The notes beneath the pieces are model-generated. The model saw only the letters and a program-made list of their open reading frames with translations, was not told where the DNA came from and made no database searches. A DNA stretch of 64,000 bases from Microvirga arvi (lineage in GTDB: Bacteria > Pseudomonadota > Alphaproteobacteria > Rhizobiales > Beijerinckiaceae): NCBI RefSeq assembly GCF_016892765.1, contig NZ_JAFEMD010000010.1:1-64000 (forward strand). The letters run 5' to 3'. A program made the translations under genes and the position numbers. How positions within the stretch are numbered: position 1 is the first letter of the stretch; each line of letters opens with the position of its first letter. Below are positions 53,109-62,997 of the stretch, piece by piece.

Positions 53109-56100
53109 ATGCATCTCCTTCCGGTCACAGCGATTTCCCTCGAGGAAGGCCAGGAGGCCATCGACCTCCAGCAGCCTCCGGGGGATATCGTCGTCCTCTC
53201 CTTCGCGGACAGTGACCTCGGCGCGCTGGCCGCTGCGCAACGGGTGAAGGCGGGCGGCCCGTCGCTCCGCCTCGCTTCCTTACGCCGACTGCGCCATCCT
53301 CTTTCCATCGACCTCTACATCGAGAAGACCGCCGCTAAGGCGCGCTTCGTCCTCGTGCGCTGCCTCGGCGGACTCGACTACTGGCGCTACGGCTTGGAGC
53401 GGCTGTCGGAAGCGTGCCGATCCCATGGCGTGAAGCTTGCGGTTCTACCCGGAGACGACCGGCCCGATCCACGGCTTGCGTCTTTTGCAACTGTTCCGCA
53501 GGCGCTCTGCAACAGCCTGGAAACGTATTTCCAGTCCGGCGGCATCGACAACATGAGGCGGCTTCTCGCGCGCATCGGCGCCGAGATCGGCGAGAGCGAG
53601 GCGAGTGTCGAGCTGCCGCATGACGTGCCTCGCGCGTTTGCATGGAAACCGGAAGGCGGCATCGCCGAGCCCGAACCACTGCTCGCCCGCCTCTCGAGCG
53701 AACGCCCCCTCGCCTATCTCCTCGTCTATCGCTCTGGCGTGCTCTCTGGCGACACGCAGGCTGTCGAAGCCTTAGCGACAGCACTGCATGAACGCAGCAT
53801 CGACACGCTCGTGCTTGCGGTATCGAGCCTGAAAGATCCGGAAGCGGTGGCCGTCCTTCGGCGCACGATCCAGACACGCCGCCCCGACGTGATCGTGACG
53901 ACGACCGCCTTCTCGTCCCGCGACGACGAGAACTTCGTGCTCGACGAAGCCGATTGTCCGATCCTTCAAGCCATTCCGGTCGGCGGCGCGATGGAAGCGT
54001 GGGAGGCATCGCCGCGCGGCCTCTCCGCCGCCGATCTTGCCATGCAGATCGCCCTGCCCGAATTCGACGGGCGCATCGCAGCGGGACCCATATCGTTCAA
54101 GGCCGAAGAACCTGCTGATCCGGCGCTCGCCTTTTCGCGCCGGGTGCAGGCGCCGGATGTGGCGGGCATCGATGCGGTTGCAGACATGGCCGCCGCATGG
54201 GTGCGACTCGCCCGGATGCCGCACCGCGAGCGGAGGCTGGCGCTCGTTCTCTCCGATTATCCTGCGCGCGGCGGCCGCGCCGGTTTCGCGGTCGGGCTCG
54301 ACACGCCTGACAGCGCCTGCGCGATCCTCGATCTGCTGCGCGACGCCGGCTATCGGGCCGAGCGTAATTTCACGGCCGATGACTTGATGCCGCGCCTAAC
54401 TGAAGGCGAGGAGGTCTTCGACGTTCCGCTGCCTCTCTATCGCGCATGGCTCGACACGCTGCCTTCGGAGCAACGGGCTGCCATCGACGAGCGCTGGGGC
54501 TGCGTCCACAACGATCCGTCATTCGCGCACGATGTTTTCCGCTTCCGCGCCATGCGTGCCGGCAACGTGCTCGTCGCCCTTCAGCCTGATCGTGGCCACG
54601 GACTCGACCGCAAGGGCTACTACCACGATCCCGAATGCCCCCCAAGCCATGGCTATCTTGCCTTCTATTGCGGATTGCGAACGATCGAGAACATTCACGC
54701 CCTCGTGCACCTGGGCACCCACGGCACCACCGAGTGGCTGCCAGGCAAGGCGGTGGCGCTCTCGGGCCGGTGCTGGCCGCGTCTTGCCGTCGGCCCGTTG
54801 CCGGTGATCTATCCCTTCATCGTCGACGATCCGGGCGAAGCCGCTCCGGCCAAACGCCGCATCGGCGCCGTGACAATCGGCCATCTCACGCCGCAGACGG
54901 GCGACGCCGGCCTGCACGGGGAGGCCGCAGCCCTGCGTGAACTGGTGGAGGAATTCTCTTCAGCCCAGGTGCTTCATCCGGGGCGCGCCGCGCTTGTCGC
55001 AAGCGAGATTCTTGAGCGCGCACGAGCGAGCGGACTGGCCGCGGCCTGCGGCGTCGATGACGGCATGCCGATGGATGAAGCATTGACGCGCCTCGATGCG
55101 CATCTCTGCGATCTCGGCGAGGTGACGATCCGCGAAGGCCTGCACGTTTTCGGCAGCGCCCCTGAGGGTTTCGAAGCATGTGCTGCCGGTGAGCGCCACG
55201 GGTTGCTGAACGCTCTCGACGGCCGCTTCGTAGTGCCCGGCCCCTCAGGTTCGCCCTCCCGCGGGCAAACCGACGTCATGCCTACGGGGCGCAATCTCGC
55301 GACGCTCGACCCCCGGTCAATCCCGACCCGCGCCGCCACCGAACTCGGCTGGCGCGCCGCGGCGGAGGTCGTGCGCCGCCACCTGCAGGAGCAAGGCGAT
55401 TGGCCGCGCCGGATCGTGATGGACCTTTGGGCCTCGCCGACCCTGCGCTCCGGCGGTGAGGACATCGCCCATGCGCTTGCGCTCATGGGCGTGCGACCGA
55501 CCTGGGACCATGCCTCGACCCGCGTCACCGGCTTCGAGATCGTGCCGCAGCCGTTGCTCGACCGGCCCCGCGCCGATGTGACGATCCGTGTCTCCGGCGC
55601 CTTCCGGGATACGTTCCCTGACCAGATTGCGCTGCTCGATCAGGCCGCCCGCGCGGTTGCCGCGCTCAGCGAGGACGATGAGTGGAACGAGCTCGCCGCC
55701 GCGCGCCGACGCGGCGCGGCGCTCGCCCGCGTATTCGGCTCCGCACCCGGCACCTATGGCGCAGGCGTTTCGGCGCAGGCCCTCGACGGCGAATGGATGA
55801 CGAAGGACGATCTCGGCCGCACCTATCTCGAAAGCACCTCGCATGCGTTCGGCTCCGGCGGCGAGGCACGGGCCGATGAGAGTTTCCCGCAACGCGTCGA
55901 ACAGGCCGAAGCCTTCGTGCATGTGAGCGACGTGGCCGAACGGGATATTCTCGATGGCGATTCCGCCGCCGATGCCATCGGCGGCTTTGCGGCAGCGGCG
56001 CAGACCTTTGGTGCCTCGCCTGCCCTCTACAGCCTCGACACGAGCCGCCCGCAGCAGCCGAAAGCTCGTACTCTGACGGAAGATGTCGATCGTCTCGTGC

Positions 56101-56423
56101 GCGGCCGCCTGACGAACCCGCGCTGGATCGAGGGCCAGCTTCGGCACGGCTGGCGCGGCGCAGCGGAGATCGTACAGGGAGTGGATGCGCTCTTTGCTTT
56201 CGCGGCCACGACGGACGCCGTTCCCGCCGCGACTCTCGATCTCGTCTTTACGGCGCTGATGGCCGATGAGCCAACCTGGCAGCAGATCTCAGCCGCCAAC
56301 CCTGCCGCCGCGCAGGCCATCCGCGACCGCCTGGCCGATGCACGCCGGCGCGGCCTATGGGAGAGCCGCCTCAATTCCGTTGCAGCCTTCTTCGACGATG
56401 AGCGAAAGGAGGCCGCCGAATGA
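53109..56423 (+). CDS. cobN: Cobaltochelatase subunit CobN
   Basis: This large subunit of the ATP-dependent aerobic cobaltochelatase inserts Co(II) into hydrogenobyrinic a,c-diamide. It is 1104 aa, at the short end of the usual range (about 1100-1300). The family signatures HLGTHGTTEWLPGKAVALSG, KGYYHDPECPPSHGYLAFY and a C-terminal STSHAFGSGGEARADESF are intact. The partner subunits CobS and CobT are not in the window; in rhizobia they are usually encoded elsewhere. It overlaps cobG by ATGA. Confidence 0.95.
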   Translation: MHLLPVTAISLEEGQEAIDLQQPPGDIVVLSFADSDLGALAAAQRVKAGGPSLRLASLRRLRHPLSIDLYIEKTAAKARFVLVRCLGGLDYWRYGLERLSEACRSHGVKLAVLPGDDRPDPRLASFATVPQALCNSLETYFQSGGIDNMRRLLARIGAEIGESEASVELPHDVPRAFAWKPEGGIAEPEPLLARLSSERPLAYLLVYRSGVLSGDTQAVEALATALHERSIDTLVLAVSSLKDPEAVAVLRRTIQTRRPDVIVTTTAFSSRDDENFVLDEADCPILQAIPVGGAMEAWEASPRGLSAADLAMQIALPEFDGRIAAGPISFKAEEPADPALAFSRRVQAPDVAGIDAVADMAAAWVRLARMPHRERRLALVLSDYPARGGRAGFAVGLDTPDSACAILDLLRDAGYRAERNFTADDLMPRLTEGEEVFDVPLPLYRAWLDTLPSEQRAAIDERWGCVHNDPSFAHDVFRFRAMRAGNVLVALQPDRGHGLDRKGYYHDPECPPSHGYLAFYCGLRTIENIHALVHLGTHGTTEWLPGKAVALSGRCWPRLAVGPLPVIYPFIVDDPGEAAPAKRRIGAVTIGHLTPQTGDAGLHGEAAALRELVEEFSSAQVLHPGRAALVASEILERARASGLAAACGVDDGMPMDEALTRLDAHLCDLGEVTIREGLHVFGSAPEGFEACAAGERHGLLNALDGRFVVPGPSGSPSRGQTDVMPTGRNLATLDPRSIPTRAATELGWRAAAEVVRRHLQEQGDWPRRIVMDLWASPTLRSGGEDIAHALALMGVRPTWDHASTRVTGFEIVPQPLLDRPRADVTIRVSGAFRDTFPDQIALLDQAARAVAALSEDDEWNELAAARRRGAALARVFGSAPGTYGAGVSAQALDGEWMTKDDLGRTYLESTSHAFGSGGEARADESFPQRVEQAEAFVHVSDVAERDILDGDSAADAIGGFAAAAQTFGASPALYSLDTSRPQQPKARTLTEDVDRLVRGRLTNPRWIEGQLRHGWRGAAEIVQGVDALFAFAATTDAVPAATLDLVFTALMADEPTWQQISAANPAAAQAIRDRLADARRRGLWESRLNSVAAFFDDERKEAAE

Positions 56424-57712
56424 ACCCACAGCCGATCAGCGAAAGGCGTCGGGGCTGGTGCCCGGGCGTGCGCCGCCCGATGGAGACCGGCGACGGGCTG
56501 CTCGTGCGCCTGCATCCGTTCGGCGGCAGGCTTACGGCCGATCAGGCGCGCCTCATTGCGGGGGCTGCACGCGAGAACGGCAACGGCGATCTCGACATCA
56601 CCGCCCGCGGCAACCTGCAGATCCGCGGCGTGAGCGAGGAGAGCCATCCAGAGTTGCTCGCCCTCCTCGAACGCGAGGGCCTGGCCGAGCCGGAGGGTGA
56701 CGGTCCGAACAGACTGACCGTCATGTCGCCGCTGACAGGCCCGGATCATGGCGATGTGCTCGACCTGGCCCAAGAGATTGAAGACAGAGCCGTTCCTCTG
56801 CACGGTTTGCCTGGAAAATTCTTCGTCACCGTCGACGATGGCGGCCCGATGCCTCTCGATGCCCTTGGCGCCGATCTTCACGTTGTCGCGACAGGCGAAG
56901 ACTTTGCCATCGCTTTCGGCAGCGCCGAGCCAAAGGGGCTGCAATGGATAGGCACAGCCAGCCCCGTCCGCGCTGACGATGCTATCCTCTTCATCCTGGC
57001 AGACTTTGCGCAGATGAGAATCGAGGGCAGAACGCGGGCGCGCAGGCTGCGCGATCTCGAACCTGCTCTTGCCGCGGAACTCGCGGCTTCGGCCGAACTC
57101 TCGCCCGCGACGCCGCCCCTCGAACGTCCATCAGCTCCGCGGGCCGGCTCGTTCCAGATACGGCACGGGCATGCCGTCCTTCTGGCGCTTCCCTTCGGCC
57201 GCTGCAGCGCCGCGCAGCTGGATCAGGCCGCTCAATGGAGCGAGCGCTTGGGCCAAGGCGAAATCCGCCTGTCCTTCACGCGCGGCATCCTGGTGCCGGG
57301 CATTGCAGGTGAGCATGTCCTGACACTGCTTGCGGAAGCCTCCCGAGCCGGCTTCATCACCGACGGCGATGACCCGCGCCTGTCATTGATCGCCTGCCCC
57401 GGCAGGCAGGGCTGCGGCAGCGCATTGACCCCCGCTCCCGCCGATGCGCTGCGGATCGCGGAGTCCTGCGCGGACATTCTCAAGGACGGCGCCATTCTTC
57501 ACGTCTCGGGCTGTCCGAAAGGCTGCGCTCATCCGGGCAGGGCCGAACTCACGCTGGTAGGCCGCGAGGATGGCCGCTATGACGTCGTGCCCAACGGCTC
57601 CACCCGCGATGCGGCCTCCCTTCATCTTTCAGTCGACGATCTCATGACCCGCTTATTGCCTTTGGCCACTCTGGACGACCTGCGCCGCACGTTTGCGGAG
57701 GACGCGCAATGA
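56420..57712 (+). CDS. cobG: Precorrin-3B synthase CobG
   Basis: This 430-aa iron-sulphur protein of the nitrite/sulfite reductase family uses O2 to make precorrin-3B, the oxygen-dependent ring-contraction route. It has two ferredoxin-like halves (RLHPFGGRLTADQARLIAGA, ITARGNLQIRGV). The [4Fe-4S] cysteines lie in LIACPGRQGCGSAL and HVSGCPKGCAHPGRAELTLV. Overlaps with cobN and cobH (ATGA each) place it in the main cob transcript. It marks the pathway as aerobic. Confidence 0.94.
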   Translation: MNPQPISERRRGWCPGVRRPMETGDGLLVRLHPFGGRLTADQARLIAGAARENGNGDLDITARGNLQIRGVSEESHPELLALLEREGLAEPEGDGPNRLTVMSPLTGPDHGDVLDLAQEIEDRAVPLHGLPGKFFVTVDDGGPMPLDALGADLHVVATGEDFAIAFGSAEPKGLQWIGTASPVRADDAILFILADFAQMRIEGRTRARRLRDLEPALAAELAASAELSPATPPLERPSAPRAGSFQIRHGHAVLLALPFGRCSAAQLDQAAQWSERLGQGEIRLSFTRGILVPGIAGEHVLTLLAEASRAGFITDGDDPRLSLIACPGRQGCGSALTPAPADALRIAESCADILKDGAILHVSGCPKGCAHPGRAELTLVGREDGRYDVVPNGSTRDAASLHLSVDDLMTRLLPLATLDDLRRTFAEDAQ

Positions 57713-58341
57713 GCCCATCCCGCGACTACATCCGCGAGGGCGCGGAGATCTACCGCCGCTCGTTCGCGATCATCCGGTCCGAGGCCGACCTGTCGCGTTT
57801 TTCCGGCACCGCCGAGCGCGTCGTCGTGCGCATGATCCATGCATGCGGCATGACGGACCTGCCACGCGACATCGATCTTTCGCCCGATTTTGCAGAAGCT
57901 GCCGAAGCGGCCCTCAGGCGCGGCGCACCGATCCTGTGCGACGCCAAGATGGTGGCGAACGGCATCACCCGCGCGAGGCTTCCGGCGAATAACGAGGTGA
58001 TCTGCACGCTGGACGATCCGCGCGTTCCCGCGCTCGCAACCGAGCTCGGCAACACCCGCTCGGCCGCTGCCATGAAGTTGTGGCGCGAGCGGCTCGAGGG
58101 TGCGCTCGTGGTGTTCGGCAACGCCCCCACCGCCCTCTTTCATCTGCTCGAATTGCTCGATGCGGGCGCCCCGAAGCCTGCCGCCGTGATCGGCATTCCG
58201 GTCGGCTTCATTGGCGCAGCAGAGTCCAAGGAGGCGCTGGCCCGGGACGGACGGGTGCCATATCTCGTCGTCCACGGCCGGCGCGGCGGCAGCGCCATGG
58301 CGGCGGCTGCCGTCAATGCTCTCGCAAACCCGGTCGAGTGA
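57709..58341 (+). CDS. cobH: Precorrin-8X methylmutase CobH
   Basis: This 210-aa enzyme moves the C11 methyl to C12 to form hydrogenobyrinic acid. The catalytic histidine lies in VVRMIHACGMTDLP. DAKMVANGI, GNAPTALFHLLEL and GIPVGFIGAAESKEAL are typical. It overlaps cobG by ATGA and is followed by cobI after 7 bp. Confidence 0.96.
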   Translation: MSPSRDYIREGAEIYRRSFAIIRSEADLSRFSGTAERVVVRMIHACGMTDLPRDIDLSPDFAEAAEAALRRGAPILCDAKMVANGITRARLPANNEVICTLDDPRVPALATELGNTRSAAAMKLWRERLEGALVVFGNAPTALFHLLELLDAGAPKPAAVIGIPVGFIGAAESKEALARDGRVPYLVVHGRRGGSAMAAAAVNALANPVE

Positions 58342-58348
58342 GGTGGGC

Positions 58349-59089
58349 ATGACTGAACACACCGCCCGCTTCTTCGGTTTGGGCCTCGGCCCCGGCGATC
58401 CGGACTACATGACCGTGCGCGCCCGCAAGGTGCTGGAGAGCGCCGATAGGCTCGTTCATTTCTGCAAACGCGGACGGCGCGGCAATGCGCGCACCATCGC
58501 GGATGCCGTGGTCGGCCAGAGCCCCGAGCGGGAAATCGCCCTCGTGTATCCGGTGACGACCGAGATTCCAGCCGACCACCCCGAGTATGCCGCAGCCCTC
58601 AACCCGTTCTACGAGGAAGCGGCGTCACGGCTTCTCGCCGAGGTCGAGGCGGGACGCACCGTCGCCGTTCTGTGCGAGGGCGACCCGTTCTTCTACGGCT
58701 CCTTCATGCATTTGTGGTGGCGCCTGAAGGACAAGGTGCCGACCGAGGTCGTGCCCGCCGTCTCCGGAATGTCGGGCGCCTGGACCCGCGCCGGCGCGCC
58801 GATCACCTGGGGTGACGACGTGCTGACGGTCTTGCCCGGAACGCTATCCGAGGCGGAGCTGACGCGCCGTCTGTCAGGAACCGATGCCGCCGTGGTGATG
58901 AAGCTCGGACGCAACCTGCCGAAGGTGCGTGCGGCGATCTCCGCCGCAGGTCTCCTGGAGCGCGCGATCTATGTGGAGCGCGCCACCATGGCGCAGGAGA
59001 AGATCGTTCCGCTGCCCGATCTGCCTGAGGATTTCGACGCGCCGTACTTCTCGCTCATCATCGTGCCGGGGCAAGGGAGGCGCGTATGA
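58349..59089 (+). CDS. cobI: Precorrin-2 C20-methyltransferase CobI
   Basis: This 246-aa SAM-dependent tetrapyrrole methylase has the N-terminal SAM loop FFGLGLGPGDPDYMTVRARK, the LCEGDPFFYGSFMHL loop and the PAVSGMSGAWTRAG block. It methylates precorrin-2 at C20 to give precorrin-3A, the substrate of CobG. The ATG at 58349 follows GAGGTGGGC; the longer open frame overlaps cobH. It overlaps cobJ by ATGA. Confidence 0.95.
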   Translation: MTEHTARFFGLGLGPGDPDYMTVRARKVLESADRLVHFCKRGRRGNARTIADAVVGQSPEREIALVYPVTTEIPADHPEYAAALNPFYEEAASRLLAEVEAGRTVAVLCEGDPFFYGSFMHLWWRLKDKVPTEVVPAVSGMSGAWTRAGAPITWGDDVLTVLPGTLSEAELTRRLSGTDAAVVMKLGRNLPKVRAAISAAGLLERAIYVERATMAQEKIVPLPDLPEDFDAPYFSLIIVPGQGRRV

Positions 59090-59850
59090 CGGGCCTCGTC
59101 ACCATCGTGGGCCTCGGTCCCGGCGATCCGCGTCTTCTGACGCCGGCTGCCTCGGAGGCGCTCGCCTCCGCCACGGACCTCGTCGGCTATGGCCCCTATG
59201 TGGACCGCGCGCCGGAATGGCCCGGCCAGCGCCGCCATTCATCGGACAATCGCGTCGAACTCGACCGAGCGCGCTTTGCCCTCGATCTCGCGACGAAGGG
59301 TGCGCACGTCGCCGTGATATCGGGCGGCGATCCCGGTGTATTCGCCATGGCAGCGGCCGTGTTCGAGGCGGTGGAAAATGGCGATCCCTCCTGGCGCAGC
59401 CTCGACATCCGCGTGGAGCCCGGCATCACGGCGATGCTCGCGGCGGCCGCCCGCGTCGGCGCACCTCTCGGCGGCGATTTCTGCGCCATGTCACTCTCGG
59501 ACAATCTCAAGCCCTGGGAAACCATCGAAGCGCGGCTGCGCGCGGCGCTCACGGCGGATTTCGTGGTGGCGCTCTACAACCCGATTTCCTCAGCCCGCCC
59601 CTGGCAGCTTGGCGCAGCCTTCAAGATTGTCGCAGAGACGCGCGAGCCGGACACGCCGATCATCCTGGCACGGGCCGTCATGCGGCCGGACGAGCGCATC
59701 AGGATCCTCCCACTCTCGGAAGTGGAGGCTTCCATGGCCGATATGTCGACAATCGTGATGATCGGCGCGAGCACCACGCGGCTGATCGAGCGGCCTGAGG
59801 GCCAAGCGCCTTACGTCTACACGCCGCGCTACTATGGGGTGCGCCCGTGA
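59086..59850 (+). CDS. cobJ: Precorrin-3B C17-methyltransferase CobJ
   Basis: This 254-aa SAM-dependent methylase carries out the methylation coupled to ring contraction after CobG. The motifs are IVGLGPGDPRLLTPAA, VISGGDPGVFAMAAAVFEA, EPGITAMLAAAARVGAPL and VALYNPISSARPWQL. Its 3' end overlaps the convergent cobK by 19 bp. Confidence 0.95.
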   Translation: MTGLVTIVGLGPGDPRLLTPAASEALASATDLVGYGPYVDRAPEWPGQRRHSSDNRVELDRARFALDLATKGAHVAVISGGDPGVFAMAAAVFEAVENGDPSWRSLDIRVEPGITAMLAAAARVGAPLGGDFCAMSLSDNLKPWETIEARLRAALTADFVVALYNPISSARPWQLGAAFKIVAETREPDTPIILARAVMRPDERIRILPLSEVEASMADMSTIVMIGASTTRLIERPEGQAPYVYTPRYYGVRP

Positions 59851-60584
59851 CGGCGCTCGAGCCAATCGAAGGCTGCTTCGGCGGTGGCGACTTCCTCCAC
59901 GCCGCTGGGCTTTTTCGGCCGTGCGACGACGATGACAGGAAGGCCGAGATCTCGCGCCGCCGCGATCTTCGGATAGGTCGCGGCACCGCCGGAATTCTTC
60001 GTCACCACAACGTCAATGCGCTCGCGCTCCATGAGCGCCCGCTCGGCCGCCTCGCCGAAAGGCGCGCGGTCCCGGATCGCGATGACGTTCGGCACCGGCA
60101 GCGCATCGCCGATGGGTTCGATGGTGCGCACGAGATAGATGTGCTGCGGCGCGGCGGCGAAAGGCGGGAGTTCGAGACGACCCACAGTCAGGAAGACGCG
60201 GCGGGGAGTGTCCCCCAATGCACGAACGGCCTCCTCCATCGATGCGACCTCGATCCAGCGGTCGCCCTCCTGTTGCCTCCAGGCCGGGCGTCGCAGGGCA
60301 AGCAGCGGAACGCTCGCATTTGCGCAGGCCTGCGCCGCATTGCGGGACATCACGGCCGCGAAGGGATGGGTCGCGTCGATCACCGCCTCGATCCGCTCCT
60401 CGCGCAGATAAAGCGCAAGGCCTTCCACGCCGCCGAAGCCGCCGATGCGGGTCGGGATCGGCAGGGGCCGTGGGTCGCTGGTGCGTCCGGCCATGGACAG
60501 GACAGGGCTGAAGTCGGATCGGCCGGCAAGAAGCGCCGCAAGTGCGGAGGCCTCCGTCGTACCGCCCAGAACGAGAATGCGCAT
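59832..60584 (-). CDS. cobK: Precorrin-6A reductase CobK
   Basis: This is a 250-aa NADPH-dependent reductase (precorrin-6A to 6B). It has an N-terminal Rossmann-like RILVLGGTTEASALAALLAG, then VIDATHPFAAVMSRNA and VTKNSGGAATYPKIAAARDL, all typical. It is on the opposite strand to the rest of the biosynthetic series: convergent with cobJ (19-bp overlap) and divergent from cobL (37 bp between starts). It therefore needs its own promoter inside cobL's start region. Confidence 0.94.
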   Translation of the reverse strand: MRILVLGGTTEASALAALLAGRSDFSPVLSMAGRTSDPRPLPIPTRIGGFGGVEGLALYLREERIEAVIDATHPFAAVMSRNAAQACANASVPLLALRRPAWRQQEGDRWIEVASMEEAVRALGDTPRRVFLTVGRLELPPFAAAPQHIYLVRTIEPIGDALPVPNVIAIRDRAPFGEAAERALMERERIDVVVTKNSGGAATYPKIAAARDLGLPVIVVARPKKPSGVEEVATAEAAFDWLERRHGRTP

Positions 60585-60621
60585 GCGCCCCTTTTCCCTG
60601 AAATCTGATGCGGAGTCGAGC

Positions 60622-61833
60622 ATGACGAAGGCTCCCTGGCTCACCATCATCGGCATCGGCGAAACCGGACGCGCCGGGCTCTCCCCTGCGGCCCTTGAGG
60701 CTCTCGACGGGGCGGAGTTCGTGATCGGCGGCGCGCGGCATCTCACTCTTGCGGCACCGCTGTCCGGAAAGACGCAGACCTGGCCGAGCCCCTTTGCGGA
60801 GGGATACCCCCTGATCCTCGCCCGCCGGGGCGAGCCGACCTGCGTGCTCGCAACGGGCGATCCATTCCATTTCGGAGTCGGTGCGGAACTCGCCCGTCTC
60901 ATTCCGTCCGACGAAATCGTCTGCTTCCCGCAACCCTCCGCCTTCAGCCTTGCCGCCGCGCGGATGGGCTGGTCGCTGCCGGATTGCGATTGCATCAGCC
61001 TTCACGGTCGTGCGCTGGAGCGGATCATCCCTTCTCTGCAACCGGGCGCGCAGCTTCTTGTGCTGTCCTGGGACGGCTCGACACCGGGCAAGCTCGCCGA
61101 GCTACTGAAAGCCCGTGGACTCGGAGCCTCGACCATCACGGTCCTGGAAGCCATGGGCGGCCCGCGCGAGCGCATCCGCCAGGCTGCGGCAGACACCTTC
61201 GACATCGCTGACATCAACCCGCTCAACACCGTCGCGATCGAGATTGTGGCATCGCGGGATGCCCGCATCGTCCCCCTCGCGCCCGGTCTTCCCGATTCTT
61301 GGTTCGAGAACGACGGTCAGCTCACGAAGGCGGAGATCCGCGCGCTGACATTGGCGGCGCTGGCACCGAAAGCCGGCGAGCTTCTGTGGGACATCGGCCT
61401 GGGCGCGGGCTCCGTCGGCATCGAATGGTGCCTGCGCCAACCGCGCAATCGCTGCATCGGGATCGAGGAGCGGCCGGAGCGCGCCGAACGTGCGCAGCGC
61501 AACGCGCTGGAGCTGGGTGCGACGGCACTGGACATCCGCATCGGACGGGCGCCCGAAGCGCTGGCCGATCTGCCGGTGCCGGACGCGATCTTCATCGGCG
61601 GCGGGGTATCGGAGCCCGGCGTGTTCGATGCGGCATGGACAGCGCTGAAATCCGGAGGGCGTCTCGTCGTCAACGCCGTGACGCTGGAGACCGAGACGCT
61701 GCTCGGCACGCTTTATGCGCGTCATGGCGGCAGCATGCGGCGCTTGGCGCTCTCGCGTCTGGAGCGTGTCGGCGGCATGCACGGCTGGCGGGCGGCGATG
61801 CCCGTTACGCAATGGGTGGTGACAAAGCCATGA
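60622..61833 (+). CDS. cobL: Precorrin-6Y C5,15-methyltransferase (decarboxylating) CobL
   Basis: This 403-aa protein is a fusion of a CbiE-like methylase (residues 1-200: LTIIGIGETGRAGLSPAALE, VLATGDPFHFGVG) and a CbiT-like Rossmann methylase (210-403: LLWDIGLGAGSVGIEWCLRQ). It methylates C5 and C15 and removes the acetate carboxyl of ring C. The ATG at 60622 is 37 bp from cobK's start. Its stop overlaps cobE (ATGA). Confidence 0.95.
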   Translation: MTKAPWLTIIGIGETGRAGLSPAALEALDGAEFVIGGARHLTLAAPLSGKTQTWPSPFAEGYPLILARRGEPTCVLATGDPFHFGVGAELARLIPSDEIVCFPQPSAFSLAAARMGWSLPDCDCISLHGRALERIIPSLQPGAQLLVLSWDGSTPGKLAELLKARGLGASTITVLEAMGGPRERIRQAAADTFDIADINPLNTVAIEIVASRDARIVPLAPGLPDSWFENDGQLTKAEIRALTLAALAPKAGELLWDIGLGAGSVGIEWCLRQPRNRCIGIEERPERAERAQRNALELGATALDIRIGRAPEALADLPVPDAIFIGGGVSEPGVFDAAWTALKSGGRLVVNAVTLETETLLGTLYARHGGSMRRLALSRLERVGGMHGWRAAMPVTQWVVTKP

Positions 61834-62216
61834 TCGTCGCAGGAGTAGGGTTCAGGCGCGGCGTCGCCGCCGATGAGATCGTGGCGCTGGTCGAGCAGGC
61901 GCTGGAGCGTGCCGCTCTTGCAACGGATGCGCTGGGCAAGCTCGCCACCGTCGAGGCCCTGGCCGCCCTGCCCGCCTTCACGGAAGCCGCGCGCCGGCTC
62001 GACGTCGTCGCTTCACCGGTTGCCGAACCCGACCTGTCCGCAGCGGCTCCCCGCCTGCGCACGCAATCGGCCCGATCCATCGCCGCGCATGGCGTCGGAT
62101 CGGTAGCGGAAGCCGCCGCCCTTGGAGCGGCAGGCCCCGGTGCGCAGCTCATCCTGGAGCGCATCGCCTCGGCCTCCGCCACCTGCGCGCTCGCGCGTAT
62201 GGAGACCCGCTCATGA
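61830..62216 (+). CDS. cobE: CobE (CbiG C-terminal-like) cobalamin biosynthesis protein
   Basis: This 128-aa protein matches the C-terminal domain of Cbi[21 protein letters not shown] at the start, [20 protein letters not shown] in the middle and [18 protein letters not shown] near the end. CobE is needed for cobalamin synthesis in some aerobic producers, although its reaction is not settled. Overlaps of four bases with both cobL and cobM place it firmly in the operon. Confidence 0.88.
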   Translation: MIVAGVGFRRGVAADEIVALVEQALERAALATDALGKLATVEALAALPAFTEAARRLDVVASPVAEPDLSAAAPRLRTQSARSIAAHGVGSVAEAAALGAAGPGAQLILERIASASATCALARMETRS

Positions 62217-62986
62217 CCGTGCATTTCATCGGGGCAGGCCCCGGCGCCGCCGATCTCATCACCGTGCGCGGACGCGCACTCATCGAGCGCTGTCCCGTCT
62301 GCCTCTATGCCGGCTCCATCGTGCCGCCGGAGATCCTGTCCTGGTGCCCGCCCGGGGCGCGGCGCGTCGACACGGCGCCTCTCGATCTCGATGCGATCAC
62401 AGCGGAATACGTGCGGGCGCACGAGCGCGGCGAAGACGTGGCGCGGCTCCATTCCGGCGATCTTTCGATCTGGAGCGCCATGGGTGAGCAGCTGCGCCGG
62501 CTCGATACCCGCGGCATCCCCTACACGATCACGCCTGGCGTTCCGGCCTTCGCGGCAGCCGCCGCAGCGCTCGGGCGCGAACTGACGGTGCCGGAAGTCG
62601 GGCAGTCGGTGATCCTGACGCGCACCTCCGGCCGGGCGTCCGCCATGCCGGAGACGGAGCGGCTCGCCACCTTCGCGCTGACGAAGGCGACGCTCGCCAT
62701 TCACCTGTCGATCCACGTGATCGAGCAGGTGGTCGAGGAGCTGCTGCCCGCCTACGGCGCCGATTGCCCGGCAGCAGTGGTCTGGCGCGCCTCATGGCCG
62801 GACGAGCGGGTGATCAAGGGCACGCTGTCCACCATTGCCGCCATGGTCCGTGCGGAAAAGCTGGAACGCACGGCGCTGATCCTCGTGGGGTGGACACTGG
62901 AGGCGAAAGACTTCCGCGACAGCGCCCTCTACTCGACCGATTACGACAGGCGTTTCCGAACCAGCGCCCAGGAGGGCCGCCGATGA
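62213..62986 (+). CDS. cobM: Precorrin-4 C11-methyltransferase CobM
   Basis: This 257-aa SAM-dependent methylase contains [59 protein letters not shown] and [19 protein letters not shown]. It methylates precorrin-4 to precorrin-5. It is the last plus-strand cob gene seen and ends 11 bp from the convergent cbiD. Confidence 0.96.
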   Translation: MTVHFIGAGPGAADLITVRGRALIERCPVCLYAGSIVPPEILSWCPPGARRVDTAPLDLDAITAEYVRAHERGEDVARLHSGDLSIWSAMGEQLRRLDTRGIPYTITPGVPAFAAAAAALGRELTVPEVGQSVILTRTSGRASAMPETERLATFALTKATLAIHLSIHVIEQVVEELLPAYGADCPAAVVWRASWPDERVIKGTLSTIAAMVRAEKLERTALILVGWTLEAKDFRDSALYSTDYDRRFRTSAQEGRR

Positions 62987-62997
62987 GCGGCGCGGCC

